Shown piece by piece: positions 41,243-52,580 of a stretch of DNA of 64,000 nt. The stretch is from Aphanomyces cochlioides (lineage: Eukaryota; Oomycota; Saprolegniomycetes; Saprolegniales; Verrucalvaceae), in NCBI GenBank assembly GCA_019828595.1, contig JAHQRK010000007.1:992001-1056000 (forward strand), given 5' to 3'. The stretch's first letter is position 1. Each line of letters opens with the position of its first letter. The position numbers and the translations under genes are program-made. The notes beneath the pieces are model-generated. The model was not told the DNA's origin. It made no database searches and worked only from the letters and a program-made list of their open reading frames with translations.

Positions 41243-41864
41243 GGTCCATTTGTGACACCGATTAGTGACTGGTCACTATTTAGTGACCATTCATTGCAGT
41301 GTGACGGAGGGACTACTGCATTCGACCTTCACGCAAGCTTTACTCTGCCATGCCTTGAAGACGATGAATACTCAGCAATAGCACTCCTCGGGGAAGCTTA
41401 CGACCACGAGTGAAAAACAGCGAGCTGGGCTTGCAAATGTTAGTAGAACTTGAAAGCTTGACGACTCATACGTCTACCTAGACATGGAGGTTAACGTTAG
41501 TACAGTGTTGCTATTACAGACTGGCTGGCTCAGGACTCCCAAGTCAACCAGACTCAGCGTATATGGGTCTGCATTCCAGTGACCGAATAAATCACCGAAC
41601 GATGTTGAACATTGACAACTGCATTAGGCTAGAGTTTTAGCTTTCATGATACGTTCTTGGAGAAACCGACTAAAGTCAACTGAGCTTAAGGCTGTGTTTG
41701 TGCATGGGCGAGAGCCTAGACAAATACACTTTTGAATACGCATAGCTATGAAATTGCCCTACTCTGTTTTCTTGTTTTGATATGGCGTAAATGCACGAGG
41801 CGGTACCAAGTTGTCGAAGCATTGTATGTCTTGGAGGCCAATTCATCGTGGAGTTTTAACCGGT
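41243..41864. other. Intergenic, nothing recognised
   Basis: Between a gene start (left) and the 3' end of the kinase gene (right). No repeats or credible frames. Confidence 0.45.
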
Positions 41865-43273
<1,409 letters not shown>

Positions 43274-43530
43274 CCTTCGGCGTGTAAATATAAACGAGTG
43301 AGCGTTTCATGCATAAGCTGAAAGAGCAACCACAATGGAACGGTGGTTATGAAACTGTGCTGGGGCCACAACAAACATTGAAAAGACCATCCAGTGTCTC
43401 CTGCAGGAGCATTGATGCTCTGTGCATTCTGGAGAATGCTCAGTCCTTCTCAAAACTTATCACTCGACCAACTGAAGGACTTCATTGTCCTCTTTCTTTA
43501 GCCTTGTAGTAGCGAGATCTTCTAGCCAAG
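43274..43530. other. Short intergenic region
   Basis: Separates the kinase start from the end of the first VC0807-like gene. Nothing recognised. Confidence 0.4.
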
Positions 43531-44163
43531 TTAAACGAGCTTCGTGGTTTCTGTGGCAGCCGCTGCATTTTCCTGTCGGACTTTGCTTACGTACCATTTC
43601 GTCCAAAATCCCAGAGTTGCAAACGTGATGATCATCAAGATGGGGCTAACGTAAACCACCATATCCACTGAGATGGAGTACACGAGATCGACACGGACGG
43701 CTACCTCTAGCAAAAGAGCAGAGCCCCATACACGGCAGACGAGTTGCGATCGACCACGCACATCAGGTTTAGCATACTTGGCATCAAGTTCGTCCTTCGC
43801 ATCAGGTCCTCGTAGTTGACGGTTTTATGACCAAATGAGATCTTCCATTGCGCAAATCGTCGAGCCCAAGAAGGTCGCTCCAATGATAAAAGTGAACGAG
43901 GAATCCTTGACCAGCAAGAGCTTTGGATCTTGAGTCAGGGTTGCAACTACAGCCGGCAAGGCGATCGACACCACCGTCAAGGAAGCTGTGATGTCGAGTT
44001 GGCGTTGACAGACCATCGTAATAATCGCATCAACCGCTGGTGGAATGCCTGAAAGAACGAGCGCCTCAACATGGGATGTGTATTGGGACGCGATGCTGTA
44101 AATGACGAGAGGCGCAACGACGTTGACAAGGAGAGTCTTTCGGATGGCATTTACTCGGCTCAT
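43531..44163 (-). pseudogene. VC0807-like membrane protein, member 1, nonsense mutation
   Basis: Reads MSRVNAIRKTLLVNVVAPLV and the family core (IYSIASQYTSHVEALVLSGI, VVATLTQDPKLLLVKDSSF). At 43825-43827 there is a TAA where the relatives have Tyr (WTYNRQL). After it the same frame continues (RQLRGPDAKDELDAKYAKP, VCRVWGSALLLEVAVRVDLV) to a normal end at 43531. One base change would explain the break. Five or six hydrophobic helices, about 210 residues. The core resembles the VC0807 family of small membrane proteins known mainly from bacteria and fungi; its biochemical role is unknown to me. Confidence 0.8.
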
Positions 44164-44625
44164 TTTTGCGTTGGAGTGGCAATTTGGAAAGTGGAAAAGT
44201 GGACAAGGGGTTGTCTGCTGGGGAAGGAATGAAAGTGAGTTTGCAGTTTTCCAAAGTAGTAGGTGGACGACATTCACTCGGTAGTCGTCAGAGAGTATGA
44301 CAACTGTAGTCAACATGGGAAATTTGGAATTTTTCGTCCAACAACAGTGAGACCAAGGTCGCTACTCTTCAGTCGTCAGCGCGGACTACAGTGTAGTCGT
44401 TTCGCTTCCTTAGGGGCAGTTCGGAGTAGAATTGGAAACATTCACCAAAAGGCGTGCGGAGTAGATGTCGTCTCGTGACCGTCTCCGAATCACATTGCGT
44501 TGATGTAGATGATTGGCCAAGAGTTTGGGGGCGGCATTTGTGTCTCCTGATATCTGCAACAACACTAGTGGTCACTATAATATATTGACCACATGATAGG
44601 TTTATATTTTGATATTATCAAAATA
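44164..44625. other. Intergenic, nothing recognised
   Basis: Upstream region of the first VC0807-like gene up to the MITE at 44629. No gene seen. Confidence 0.4.
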
Positions 44626-44628
44626 TAA

Positions 44629-45359
44629 GGGTGCGTCTGGCAAAATTTCAAAATCAATATGCCATTTTCAGCTAAATTGGGATCAACGATTTATGGCATA
44701 TTCAAAATACCGTATTTCCCGTAAGGTTGTCACCATAAATGATTTTCGAAAATGGTGACAAGTCCAAAGGAAATCAGATATCAAAACGAGGTACATTTGA
44801 TTGGGTAAAAATTAGACGTATTTACCAATCATATTATTATCATGAACACTTCGCAGTCGTATGTCGACTTTACGAGTGGCTGACTCCAGTTTGGGAGAAT
44901 GAAAACCTGCAACGCTCATTTGGGTCCAGGTTTGCCGACTGCAACGCATGAACACGACAAATTTATGGCCCTGGTATCTAATTGAGCCATTGCATTTCTT
45001 CCAATAAGATCTGACTGGTGACAACTCAAGGGGAACTCCGAAAAATTTCATCAGATTGTATTATAAATGTATACTATAAATTTGTATGAATCATTTAAAT
45101 AATTATATCAGTGGTGACAACTCAATGGGAAAAAATAGTGGTGACAACCTTACAGGAAATACGGTAGAGGTAAAACCTCCATCTCGTAAAATGGCATTTT
45201 GGGAGGCTCCAGTGAGTATATCCCAACCAAGAATAAAGGATTTGGTGCAAAACTCTTTGAGATAGACAAGTTCATATTTTGACCTAAATTATTGAATTTG
45301 GCCTCAAAATGGCATTTTGGACCTATTTATTGTAATATTTTCGGTTGCCAGACGGGCCC
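44629..45359. mobile_element. MITE copy 2 (TAA duplication) containing a nested element
   Basis: Same ends as the copy at 29365-29639, with TAA on both sides (44626-44628, 45360-45362). It is 731 bases because a 455-base element sits inside it. Without that, the copies align along their whole length with few differences. Confidence 0.88.
44710..45164. mobile_element. Nested TA-type MITE inside MITE copy 2
   Basis: Inverted ends CCGTATTTCCCGTAAGGTTG and complement of CCGTATTTCCTGTAAGGTTG, about 26 bases with one mismatch, flanked by TA (44708-44709, 45165-45166). The other MITE copy shows the empty site (CAAAATAGAGGTAAAACC). The interior has several GGTGACAAC repeats and only a short chance frame. 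A TA target suggests Tc1/mariner/pogo. Confidence 0.88.
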
Positions 45360-45412
45360 TAAACTATCATTTGGCAATTCACTCAACTCCACCCACCACT
45401 TCCGAACTCACG

Positions 45413-46154
45413 ATGGCGCGGCAACCAAAGGCCAAGACCTTGTCCAAGAAAGAGCTCCAAGAGTAAGTGCGTCAGCTTCAACAAGTTCTCAGGGCACCCC
45501 CAGGATGCGAGAATGCCGCAAGTGATGGCGTTGTTGAGGAGGTGGAAGCTGTATCATTCGTCACCTACAGCGACGACATGGTCATCATTTTGCTTGAGTT
45601 ACGCTATGGACGATTCAAAGAGGCTTTCATGAATTGTAATTCTAACCAAAAGAAGTGTAGTCTGTGGGAACGACTAGCTTTGCAGTTCAACATCATCTCG
45701 AACAGCAAAGTTGCTGTAATAACGGCGTCTCTCAAGAACAAGGAGTACGACTTGAGGGCTAAATACAAGGCAATTCGAATCAAAGAGGGGTCAACTGGCA
45801 ATGACACAAGTAGTCCAATTATTTATCCGTCGTACTGGGATGAACTTGTCAGTGCTTACGATGACATGCCTGGCTTGGGTGAGATTGAGAACGGACACGA
45901 GGATCCCAATGATGTTGGCAATGATAAAAATTCCGATAAACGAAAAGCTGTCGATGAGCTCGAAGTCCAAAGACAACAACGCGCCAAACCAAAGTACGAT
46001 GTTGGTGCTGGACTTGTGGCACTTGGAGACTCTTTGGCCAAAGGAATGACGGGGGGATGCAGCAGCCCTCCGTGCTATCCCAGACCCAAGTCATTCGCTA
46101 ACGATAGAGCTTCTTGCCGAAACGAAAGGTCTTCTGACGGTACAGCTAAATTAA
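45413..46154 (+). pseudogene. Orphan Harbinger accessory-protein gene with a frameshift
   Basis: Starts MARQPKAKTLSKKELQE; a 30-nt GTAAGT...TCAG intron then gives APPGCENAASDGVVEEV and the domain YSDDMVIILLELRYGRFKEA / LWERLALQFNIIS / LKNKEYDLRAKYKAIRIKEG / YWDELVSAYDDM. This parallels the accessory gene of element B (TSQMVAALLEIRYGFLGDAF, LWEKLTLRFNI, YWDILVQHL). At a run of six G near 46048 the frame shifts; the other frame continues DAAALRAIPDPSHSLTIELL to a stop at 46154. No transposase or inverted ends are seen nearby, so it is an orphan or a domesticated copy that died. Confidence 0.65.
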
Positions 46155-46497
46155 GTCTTCCTTACCAAACACTGTCGAGAACCAAAAGGTCAAACCAAAC
46201 GCGACGGTGTAGAATGAATCCTTCACAAGCAACAGTCGCGCGTCGTTCGTCTGGGTCGCGACAACAACGGATAAAACAATGGAAAGCACTGCAAGCGACG
46301 ACACAATGTCCAACCGACGATGACGAATAATCCCTCGACACCCTGCTCATCTCTGGTATCATACCAGAGAGGAGCAGGGCATTCACTTGCGACATATGCG
46401 ATTTGGCGACGGAGTAGATGACAATGGGTGAGATGATATTGATCAAGACCAAGAGCACGATGGCTCTTCGAATGCGTGCTGATATGTCCGTGGCCAT
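46155..46497 (-). pseudogene. VC0807-like membrane protein, truncated member 2
   Basis: Starts MATDISARIRRAIVLLVLIN ... IYSVAKSHMSQVNALLLSGM. A disrupted spot near 46350, with a small palindrome (CTCTGGTATGATACCAGAG), shifts the frame. The rest follows in another frame (RRLDIVSSLAVLSIVLSVVV ... RLLLVKDSFYTVAFGLTFW ... VFGKEDLI) and then a stop at the point where the other copies have the WTYN motif. The C-terminal half is absent, so this is a dead 5' fragment abutting the orphan Harbinger gene. Confidence 0.75.
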
Positions 46498-47534
46498 GAT
46501 GTCGAAGCGGTCGGCAATTTGAAAATGAATATTTGGTTCAAGCCAAACCAAATGTTGACAAAAGTGGACTTTTCTACCAGAATGAATGTCCTAAGGACTG
46601 TAAAGTGAATGTTGTACATGCATCGAAATCCCATTTTACTCTTTTATCATTATCTTTTCGATGCAACGTTGACCAACACAAACTCGAATACGACGCCAAG
46701 TGCTGAATCTTTCAAAGGCAATATATCACACGATCTACATACTGTGGTCCAGCTTTAAGTTTGCATGGTTGATTCTCATGGCTCTCAATAGCTTCGTATG
46801 ATACTGTGCTTGGTGTCTACAACACTGTGTGTATGCTATATAGCTCCCTGATACCTGTTGTGACTTCCGGGCGACAACAGCAGTCGAACACGCGAGGTGG
46901 AGAGAATGGCACTTGATTAGATCGCTGTGAATTCCAAACTAAGGCTAGAAACATATCTGCCCTACAACGACTCAGGACAACCAGTCCCTTACTGAGCCAA
47001 TCGACGTACTATCATGATAAAACTGCCGCCTAGCCACGGCGCCTAGCCGCCTGACTGGCGCCTGGTCAACTGATCTCGTTTACTGGTTCCAGCTGTACAC
47101 ACAGGCTAGACCGAGAAGATGACACATGACAAAAGGATCGGCGCATGATGTAGCGCCCGACACAACAATACCATTGCTGCTTCGCGATAACTAGAGCTCA
47201 TTTCGAGCACTCTTCAACCATTCGAACCCCCGCACTGATTTGTCTACAGCAACAAGGACGAAGACAACACACCAAACGTAGATCTCACGCTTGATAGGAC
47301 TAGTAGCCACTGACTACTAGTACTACCTCCGTTCAGAAATTCTAGTATTTGCTACAAACACAATTTGGTAAAGTAATTATAAAATTATAAAGTATTCGTG
47401 TAATATTACTTTACCACTACATTACACGTAAACCTCTGATAATACATATTCTAAGTAAAAACAAAGTATTGATTCTATTAATTAATAATTTTGTACAGAG
47501 AAAATTGATCAACGTTCTTGGCTCTCTTCAAGGA
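46498..47534. other. Intergenic, nothing definite
   Basis: No gene-like frame. Around 47325-47355 and 47547-47570 the motif TACTACCTCCG occurs twice in the same orientation and resembles a MITE end, but no partner in opposite orientation was found. Confidence 0.4.
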
Positions 47535-48071
47535 TTACTCCTGAATACTACCTCCGATCCGTTTGAAGTGGACGCCACATGGTTTTTGTGGAATATTATT
47601 AAGTATGTATAATCCAATGCTCTGTAATACTGGCAGGATCCAAGAGCCCCCGACGCTGACGATTCGAATTCTGGAGAAGTCGTCGACAGATTTTGCCGAC
47701 TGCAAGCTCAAAGTCGAGTAAAAATGTCGAGATGGACAAGGTATTACAGATTGTAGAGTCGATAGATGTCTTCCCATTGTCTCGGGCAACTCTAGTCCCT
47801 TCCCAACTCTTAGTTTGACAACGACATGCATCACCGTGAGCTGACGACTACCATACGATGACTGAATTTCATTTGCAACTGCTGTCAAAATCTTGCCAAT
47901 GGATCGAGGCAAGTGGTGATGACTAGAGGAGTCATCGGCTTTGCACACGAATAAATTCGTCGAGGCGTCAAATTCCACGCAATTATTCATAGCCACATGA
48001 ACAATTACAGATAGCGCATGCCAGAGATCCGTGCTCCTGGAGCTCATACAGATGTCGGGGAACTTTTTCAA
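47535..48071 (-). CDS. Hypothetical protein, 178 residues
   Basis: One uninterrupted frame starting MKKFPDICMSSRSTDLWHAL and ending KRIGGSIQE. It has mixed alpha/beta character with a positively charged tail and no signal peptide or clear membrane helix (VHVAMNNCVEFDASTNLFVC, LTVMHVVVKLRVGKGLELPE, IRIVSVGGSWILPVLQSIGL). I recognise no family. The length and lack of interruptions favour a real gene, possibly one exon of a longer one. Confidence 0.45.
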   Translation of the reverse strand: MKKFPDICMSSRSTDLWHALSVIVHVAMNNCVEFDASTNLFVCKADDSSSHHHLPRSIGKILTAVANEIQSSYGSRQLTVMHVVVKLRVGKGLELPETMGRHLSTLQSVIPCPSRHFYSTLSLQSAKSVDDFSRIRIVSVGGSWILPVLQSIGLYILNNIPQKPCGVHFKRIGGSIQE

Positions 48072-48219
48072 GACTCGACAATGAATTCGTGATGAATTGC
48101 CATCACTACAAGTCGTTCAACCAGAGTAAACCATCAAAAGTCCGTGGATTAACTTATCGCTCACGTAGGTGAGAAGAAATTAGGCACGCTCGCAGTTACG
48201 AAATCATTATTGAATGCTC

Positions 48220-48879
48220 TTAGATGGTGCTGTAGTCACTTGTGAGGCTGCTCTTTCCTTGGAGAAAGGCCGACTTTTCAGAATTTGGTTCAGGCGCTGC
48301 ACCTGAAAACCACTGCGTCCAAATGACCAAACTCGTGAACGTCACGACCATCAGAAGTGGACTTGTGTACGCCACTGCATCCACGGACAGCGTGTAGATC
48401 ATCGTGATACGAATGGCTGCTTCAATCAGCAAGCCTCCTCCCCACACGCGGCAGACACGCTTTGAGTGAGCTTTCACTTCAGGCTTGGCGTACATCGCAT
48501 CCATTTCTTCCTTGGCTTCAGATCCACGATGTTGGCGCTTGTGGGTCCACATCATATCTTCCTTTCCCCAAAACGTGGAGGCCAAGAAGGTAGTTCCAAT
48601 GATGCACGTGAAGAATGAGTCCTTGACGAGTAGGAGCTTTGGATCTTGGGTTAGGCTAGCGATGAGAGCTGACAAGGATATCGACACGACCATCAAAGAT
48701 GGCACGACGTCGATACGACGGTGTCGAATCATGGAAACCATCGAATCGAACGCAGGAGGAATCCCAGAGAGCAGGAGTGCATTCGCCTTGGACGTTTGTT
48801 TCGATGCGATGTTGTAAATGACGATCGGTGAGACCACGCTGATGAAGATCGTCTTGCAGATTGCCTTCCGCTCGGCCAT
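48220..48879 (-). CDS. VC0807-like membrane protein, member 3 (only intact copy)
   Basis: 219 residues from MAERKAICKTIFISVVSPIV. Core: IYNIASKQTSKANALLLSGI, IDVVPSLMVVSISLSALIAS, LTQDPKLLLVKDSFFTCIIG, then a charged loop (KEDMMWTHKRQHRGSEAKEE), CRVWGGGLLIEAAIRITMIY and a last helix (YTSPLLMVVTFTSLVIWTQW). Five to six membrane helices are predicted with the charged loop in the middle. No break. The frame is open to 48999, but only this start matches its relatives. Function unknown; the family is conserved in bacteria and some eukaryotes. Confidence 0.8.
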   Translation of the reverse strand: MAERKAICKTIFISVVSPIVIYNIASKQTSKANALLLSGIPPAFDSMVSMIRHRRIDVVPSLMVVSISLSALIASLTQDPKLLLVKDSFFTCIIGTTFLASTFWGKEDMMWTHKRQHRGSEAKEEMDAMYAKPEVKAHSKRVCRVWGGGLLIEAAIRITMIYTLSVDAVAYTSPLLMVVTFTSLVIWTQWFSGAAPEPNSEKSAFLQGKSSLTSDYSTI

Positions 48880-49837
48880 GTTCGTTCTCCACTGGAGTTT
48901 CAATTGTGCCGCCTCAAGCAATCTCTCCCGCTGTCTCAACCATTTCATCTCAGGATCTGCACGACCACAGCTTCGAAATTCCAAACGCCTACGATCCAAC
49001 CTCCCTCACAACTAGGCTCATGCTCCACTCAAACTTCCATCGAACATGATTACATTTGACGACGTGGCATATTCAACGTGTAACAGTACCATTAAGCCTC
49101 TTGAGCTTGGATTTTAACATCTCAGTTGGTGTCAGTGGGTTTGACAGAATGAATGAACTTCTGGATGTAGTTTGCATATCTCCAACAGTTTCGCAGTAAC
49201 ACCACGACTCCTCCATGAGAGGAATGTCGCTATGAATTTGACACGATACGAAGGCATCCTCGCCAAATTTGGGAAGAGGTTGATGCCTCCATTGCCAGCT
49301 GAGCGAGCCGTTCGGTTTAGATCTCCCAGGTTTGGTACTCTAGTTCATTTTAGAAGCTGCGACGCGTAGTGTTCTTATATACTTGATTACAGTTGATGCC
49401 ATGGCCAACACGAGCGCTTCTCTCGAGGTCGTTGCATTCCTCAGTCGTTGTGCATGAATGAAAGGGGACCTTGTTCTATGTCCACCAAGAAAACACTCAA
49501 CAAGCTAACCTTGATCGAACATGGTTCTGAGCCATCGCTACACTAAGAGAAGGCTGTACTGAGCCTAAATAAAGAAGTATAGCAGACAGAGTTCTAGACG
49601 CCACAGTCAACGAAGAGTGGTCAACGTGGCGTGTGAAACATAATTCAGTCTCCATGAGGCCCGGTGGGAGGGGCTATCAGACAGCTACTACTCGACGATG
49701 GGAACAACTTTGTCAATGACGAGTGTGCCACGACTTTGATAAACATTTCGAATTACATGCTTTTGGGCCATGAAGAGGAAAAAGGGGGCGTAGAGAGGGT
49801 TGGATTTCTCATCGGGTCTGCCTGACGACTCCACACG
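48880..49837. other. Intergenic, nothing recognised
   Basis: No convincing frame or repeat between member 3 and the 3' end of member 4. Confidence 0.45.
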
Positions 49838-50315
49838 TTAGAACACGACGGAGGCGAAAAAGGAGCTACAACGATGAGATACCTCCAGATTTGCAGGTTC
49901 TCGATAACTGGCAAGGGGGTGAAAAACTTCATTTAGAGTTATCACTAGTCTTCGTAACTCGGGATAGTGCCAACGACCTGAGCGGTTAGACGGCGGAACT
50001 TGAGCTTTTGGAGTAAGGTGGATTCGGGATTCTCGCATCATCGGAGGCTTGCGCAGTAGCTGGTTGTGGGTTTTTGCCGACGAACCACTTGTCCACAAAC
50101 CCAAGCAGCCAAACGACACTACAATCAAAATTGGACTCACGTACGCCATCGCATCCACCGGAATCGTATAAACTAGTACGATACGGACAGCTGCTTCAAA
50201 CAACAGACCTGTTCCCCACACACGACAGATGAAATGCGAGCGAGAGCGGACTTCCGGTTTGGCATAAGCTGCATCAAGGTCGGGCTTTGCGTCAGGTCCC
50301 CATAGTTGACGGTTG

Positions 50316-51069
50316 TGTGGCAAAGCGAGCCGCCACTCGCGAAACCGATCCAACGCGTAGGTTGACACAAAGAGCGATGATCTATTGGCTGAAAGGTCGC
50401 CAATCGCGACGGACTACGAGTGGATTGCAGTGCCGGATTGTCCAGGAATCATGACCAAGGAGCAAGCAGTACGAGTGGAAAAGCAGAGCCCAACAAGCCA
50501 GAGCAGTGGCCACCAATGGAGGGCGGCCAACCAGGCTTGCAGTCAGTGTGGTGGCCTGCTGCGAGTGTGCTGCCAAGACTTATGGCCAATTGAGTGAGTG
50601 AGTAAAGGTCAGAGACCAATCGTGGAGCGAGACGGAGACAATTACAGAGCGTGCGTGCGAAGTTAGGAGTAGCTTAGGAAACAGAGGCAGTAGTTAGACA
50701 GAGCTCTTTTTGGCTGGCGTTGAATGAATCTCTAAGTTTGTGGCGTCCCGTCGAGAGAGTTTAAGCGCCAAGAAGTTTGCAGGAGTTCCGTGGGTCTGTC
50801 GAAAACCCGCACCGTCAATCGCCCACCACCAACGCCAGTCAACGCTAGGCGTAGCTCGTGGGCAACCGAGCAACCAACCCCTTCCCGGTCCTCCCCACCG
50901 TCCTCTCCCCCAGCAGCGGTCAACTACTGCGGATTTTCAACCCACAGTCGGGCCTCTCCATTTCCTTCGATCGCGTCTGGCTCACCTAAAGCCCCAGGCG
51001 ACCTCTAACCTTTGACCCCCTTTTTCTTGCGGCGAGAAGCTCGGACTTCACTGATCCGACCATTCCACA
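50316..51069 (+). repeat. 5' LTR of R2
   Basis: TGTGGCAAAGCGAGCC ... ATTCCACA. Followed by AG and the primer-binding site TGGTGCCACGAACCGGGAG (51072-51090). Confidence 0.95.
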
Positions 51070-51071
51070 AG

Positions 51072-51090
51072 TGGTGCCACGAACCGGGAG
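51072..51090 (+). other. tRNA primer-binding site of R2
   Basis: TGGTGCCACGAACCGGGAG, two bases after the 5' LTR, same as in R1. Starts with TGG, as expected for pairing with a tRNA CCA end; the tRNA is not identified. Confidence 0.8.
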
Positions 51091-51111
51091 GTTGAGCACA
51101 CGAACGAAGAA

Positions 51112-52212
51112 ATGGTTAGACCTGTTAACCATGCCACCCTGCTGTCGGACGCGGCATCAGACAACCAGACGTCCACTTCGGTGGACATGCAATCGGACCC
51201 GTCGGAGCAAGCGAAGCAAGCGATGGCGGCATCCAGGAGTCGTTACGGGCAGACTCCAACTGCCTTCGGGCAATATCAATCAGTAGCGGCACCGACCCAC
51301 GCCACTTCGACCAACCTAGACGCGCGATCGCGCTCTAGCAAAAACAATCCCGTGGAATTCCAAAGCCACGGTAACGATGTTGGTGACTACGACGAAGACA
51401 TGGACGCCGATGAATCGCCTCCGGCTCCCGCCGACGACCAGTCAAGATTGATCGCGGTGTTGGTCAGGCAAAATCAAGATCTGATGCGGCAGCTGCAAAG
51501 CAACCAAACCTCCGCGCAAGTGCAGGAAGACGAGGACGATCTTGACGAGTGGAACATGGACGCTGCGCCTGTCGGGCTCCCTTTCAACAATGCTCCCCGT
51601 CTGCATATCCTCGCGCTCGAGCCGCTGCAGCGATTCAACGGATCCGCTGACGGCACCGATGCGGCGTCAAGTTTCTTCCGACGATTCGAGGAGAATGCGA
51701 CCGCCAGCGGATGGACTGACGACGAGGCAAAACGCAAGTTCCGCCTGACTGTCGGCCGAGTCGTCCAAGACTGGTACAACCAGCTGCGAGCTGACGAACG
51801 ATCCACTTGGAAGGCCGTGCGTGCGAGCTTCGTCCGCGAGTACATCCTCAGTCCGGTGCCCAAGCAGGAGGTCTACTACACGATGCGTCAGAAGGAGAAT
51901 GAGACTATCCGCGAGTACCTCTTCCGCTTCAACGCGGCTGCCACGAAGATCGGTCTCAAGTACGATACCAATCGGAAGCACTTTGTCGACCACTTACGGT
52001 GCTTTTGCCACTCGCTGGCGGATCCGAGCCAAGCCAAGTGGATCTCTTCGATGCACTTCACCTCGATGGACGACTTGAAGGAGTACTTGAATGACCAGCG
52101 CCACACTGAAGCATTGCGAGAGCATCGCAGCCAACGAGGAACGGCCCAACCGAGCGGCAACCAGCGACAAGAACGTGCAAAGGTTCCGCGTGTCAACCAC
52201 TTGACGCTGTGA
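51112..52212 (+). CDS. R2 Gag (matrix/capsid part)
   Basis: 366 residues from MVRPVNHATLLSDAASDNQT. A disordered acidic N-terminal region is followed by the retrotransposon capsid domain: LQRFNGSADGTDAASSFFRR, ASGWTDDEAKRKFRLTVGRV, VQDWYNQLRADERSTWKAVR, then a basic linker (REHRSQRGTAQPSGNQRQER). It ends at TGA 52210. The nucleocapsid follows in the -1 frame. There is no slippery heptamer here, so the break is probably a one-base indel in this copy; R1 lacks the region and cannot settle it. Confidence 0.85.
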   Translation: MVRPVNHATLLSDAASDNQTSTSVDMQSDPSEQAKQAMAASRSRYGQTPTAFGQYQSVAAPTHATSTNLDARSRSSKNNPVEFQSHGNDVGDYDEDMDADESPPAPADDQSRLIAVLVRQNQDLMRQLQSNQTSAQVQEDEDDLDEWNMDAAPVGLPFNNAPRLHILALEPLQRFNGSADGTDAASSFFRRFEENATASGWTDDEAKRKFRLTVGRVVQDWYNQLRADERSTWKAVRASFVREYILSPVPKQEVYYTMRQKENETIREYLFRFNAAATKIGLKYDTNRKHFVDHLRCFCHSLADPSQAKWISSMHFTSMDDLKEYLNDQRHTEALREHRSQRGTAQPSGNQRQERAKVPRVNHLTL

Positions 52213-52556
52213 CCCCAACGGACATGGCCAAGCTGGCGGCGGCAGCGACCGACTCTGTGCGCGCTGAGATCTTCGCTCTTGGACTCAACAATCATGAGGC
52301 GCGTCGCGAGGTCTGTCGCGACTGTGGCAAGACGCACTTCAAGTTGGATGGCTTGTGCTGGTCGAAGGTCTTCTGCACTCTCTGCCAACGCATGGGGCAC
52401 CCGGAGATCAACTGCTTCAAGGCTTGTCAACTCTGTGCGACACCGCACCACAAAGCCGATCCGTGCCCGACTCGTCAACAAGCTGCCGAGCTGAAGGAGT
52501 TCCTGCAAAGGCTGGACATCCCCGACATGCCCAGCCTGGATTGTTTAAACTTGTAA
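52213..52556 (+). CDS. R2 Gag nucleocapsid, three zinc knuckles
   Basis: Frame -1 relative to the capsid. Knuckles: CRDCGKTHFKLDGLC (C-x2-C-x3-H-x5-C variant), CTLCQRMGHPEINC (classic C-x2-C-x4-H-x4-C) and CQLCATPHHKADPC. The frame ends at TAA 52554-52556, two codons after the slippery heptamer TTTAAAC. Confidence 0.8.
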
Positions 52557-52580
52557 GTCCGTGGGGACCGCGATACCCCA
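52544..52580 (+). promoter_or_regulatory. Putative -1 programmed frameshift site between gag and pol
   Basis: In the gag frame the codons are TGT TTA AAC TTG TAA, so the heptamer T TTA AAC is in the correct X XXY YYZ phase. A shift of -1 enters the pol frame (CTT GTA AGT CCG). The 11 bases after it are followed by a stem TGGGG (52562-52566) / CCCCA (52576-52580). The loop and the sequence downstream both contain CGCG, so a pseudoknot is conceivable. Confidence 0.75.

Noticed and set aside
40751..41413. Plus-strand frame of 220 codons
   Set aside because: It is antisense to the five-exon coiled-coil gene, whose exon joins are all in phase.
47325..47570. TACTACCTCCG twice, like a Stowaway MITE end
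   Set aside because: Both copies are in the same orientation and no inverted partner or target duplication was found.
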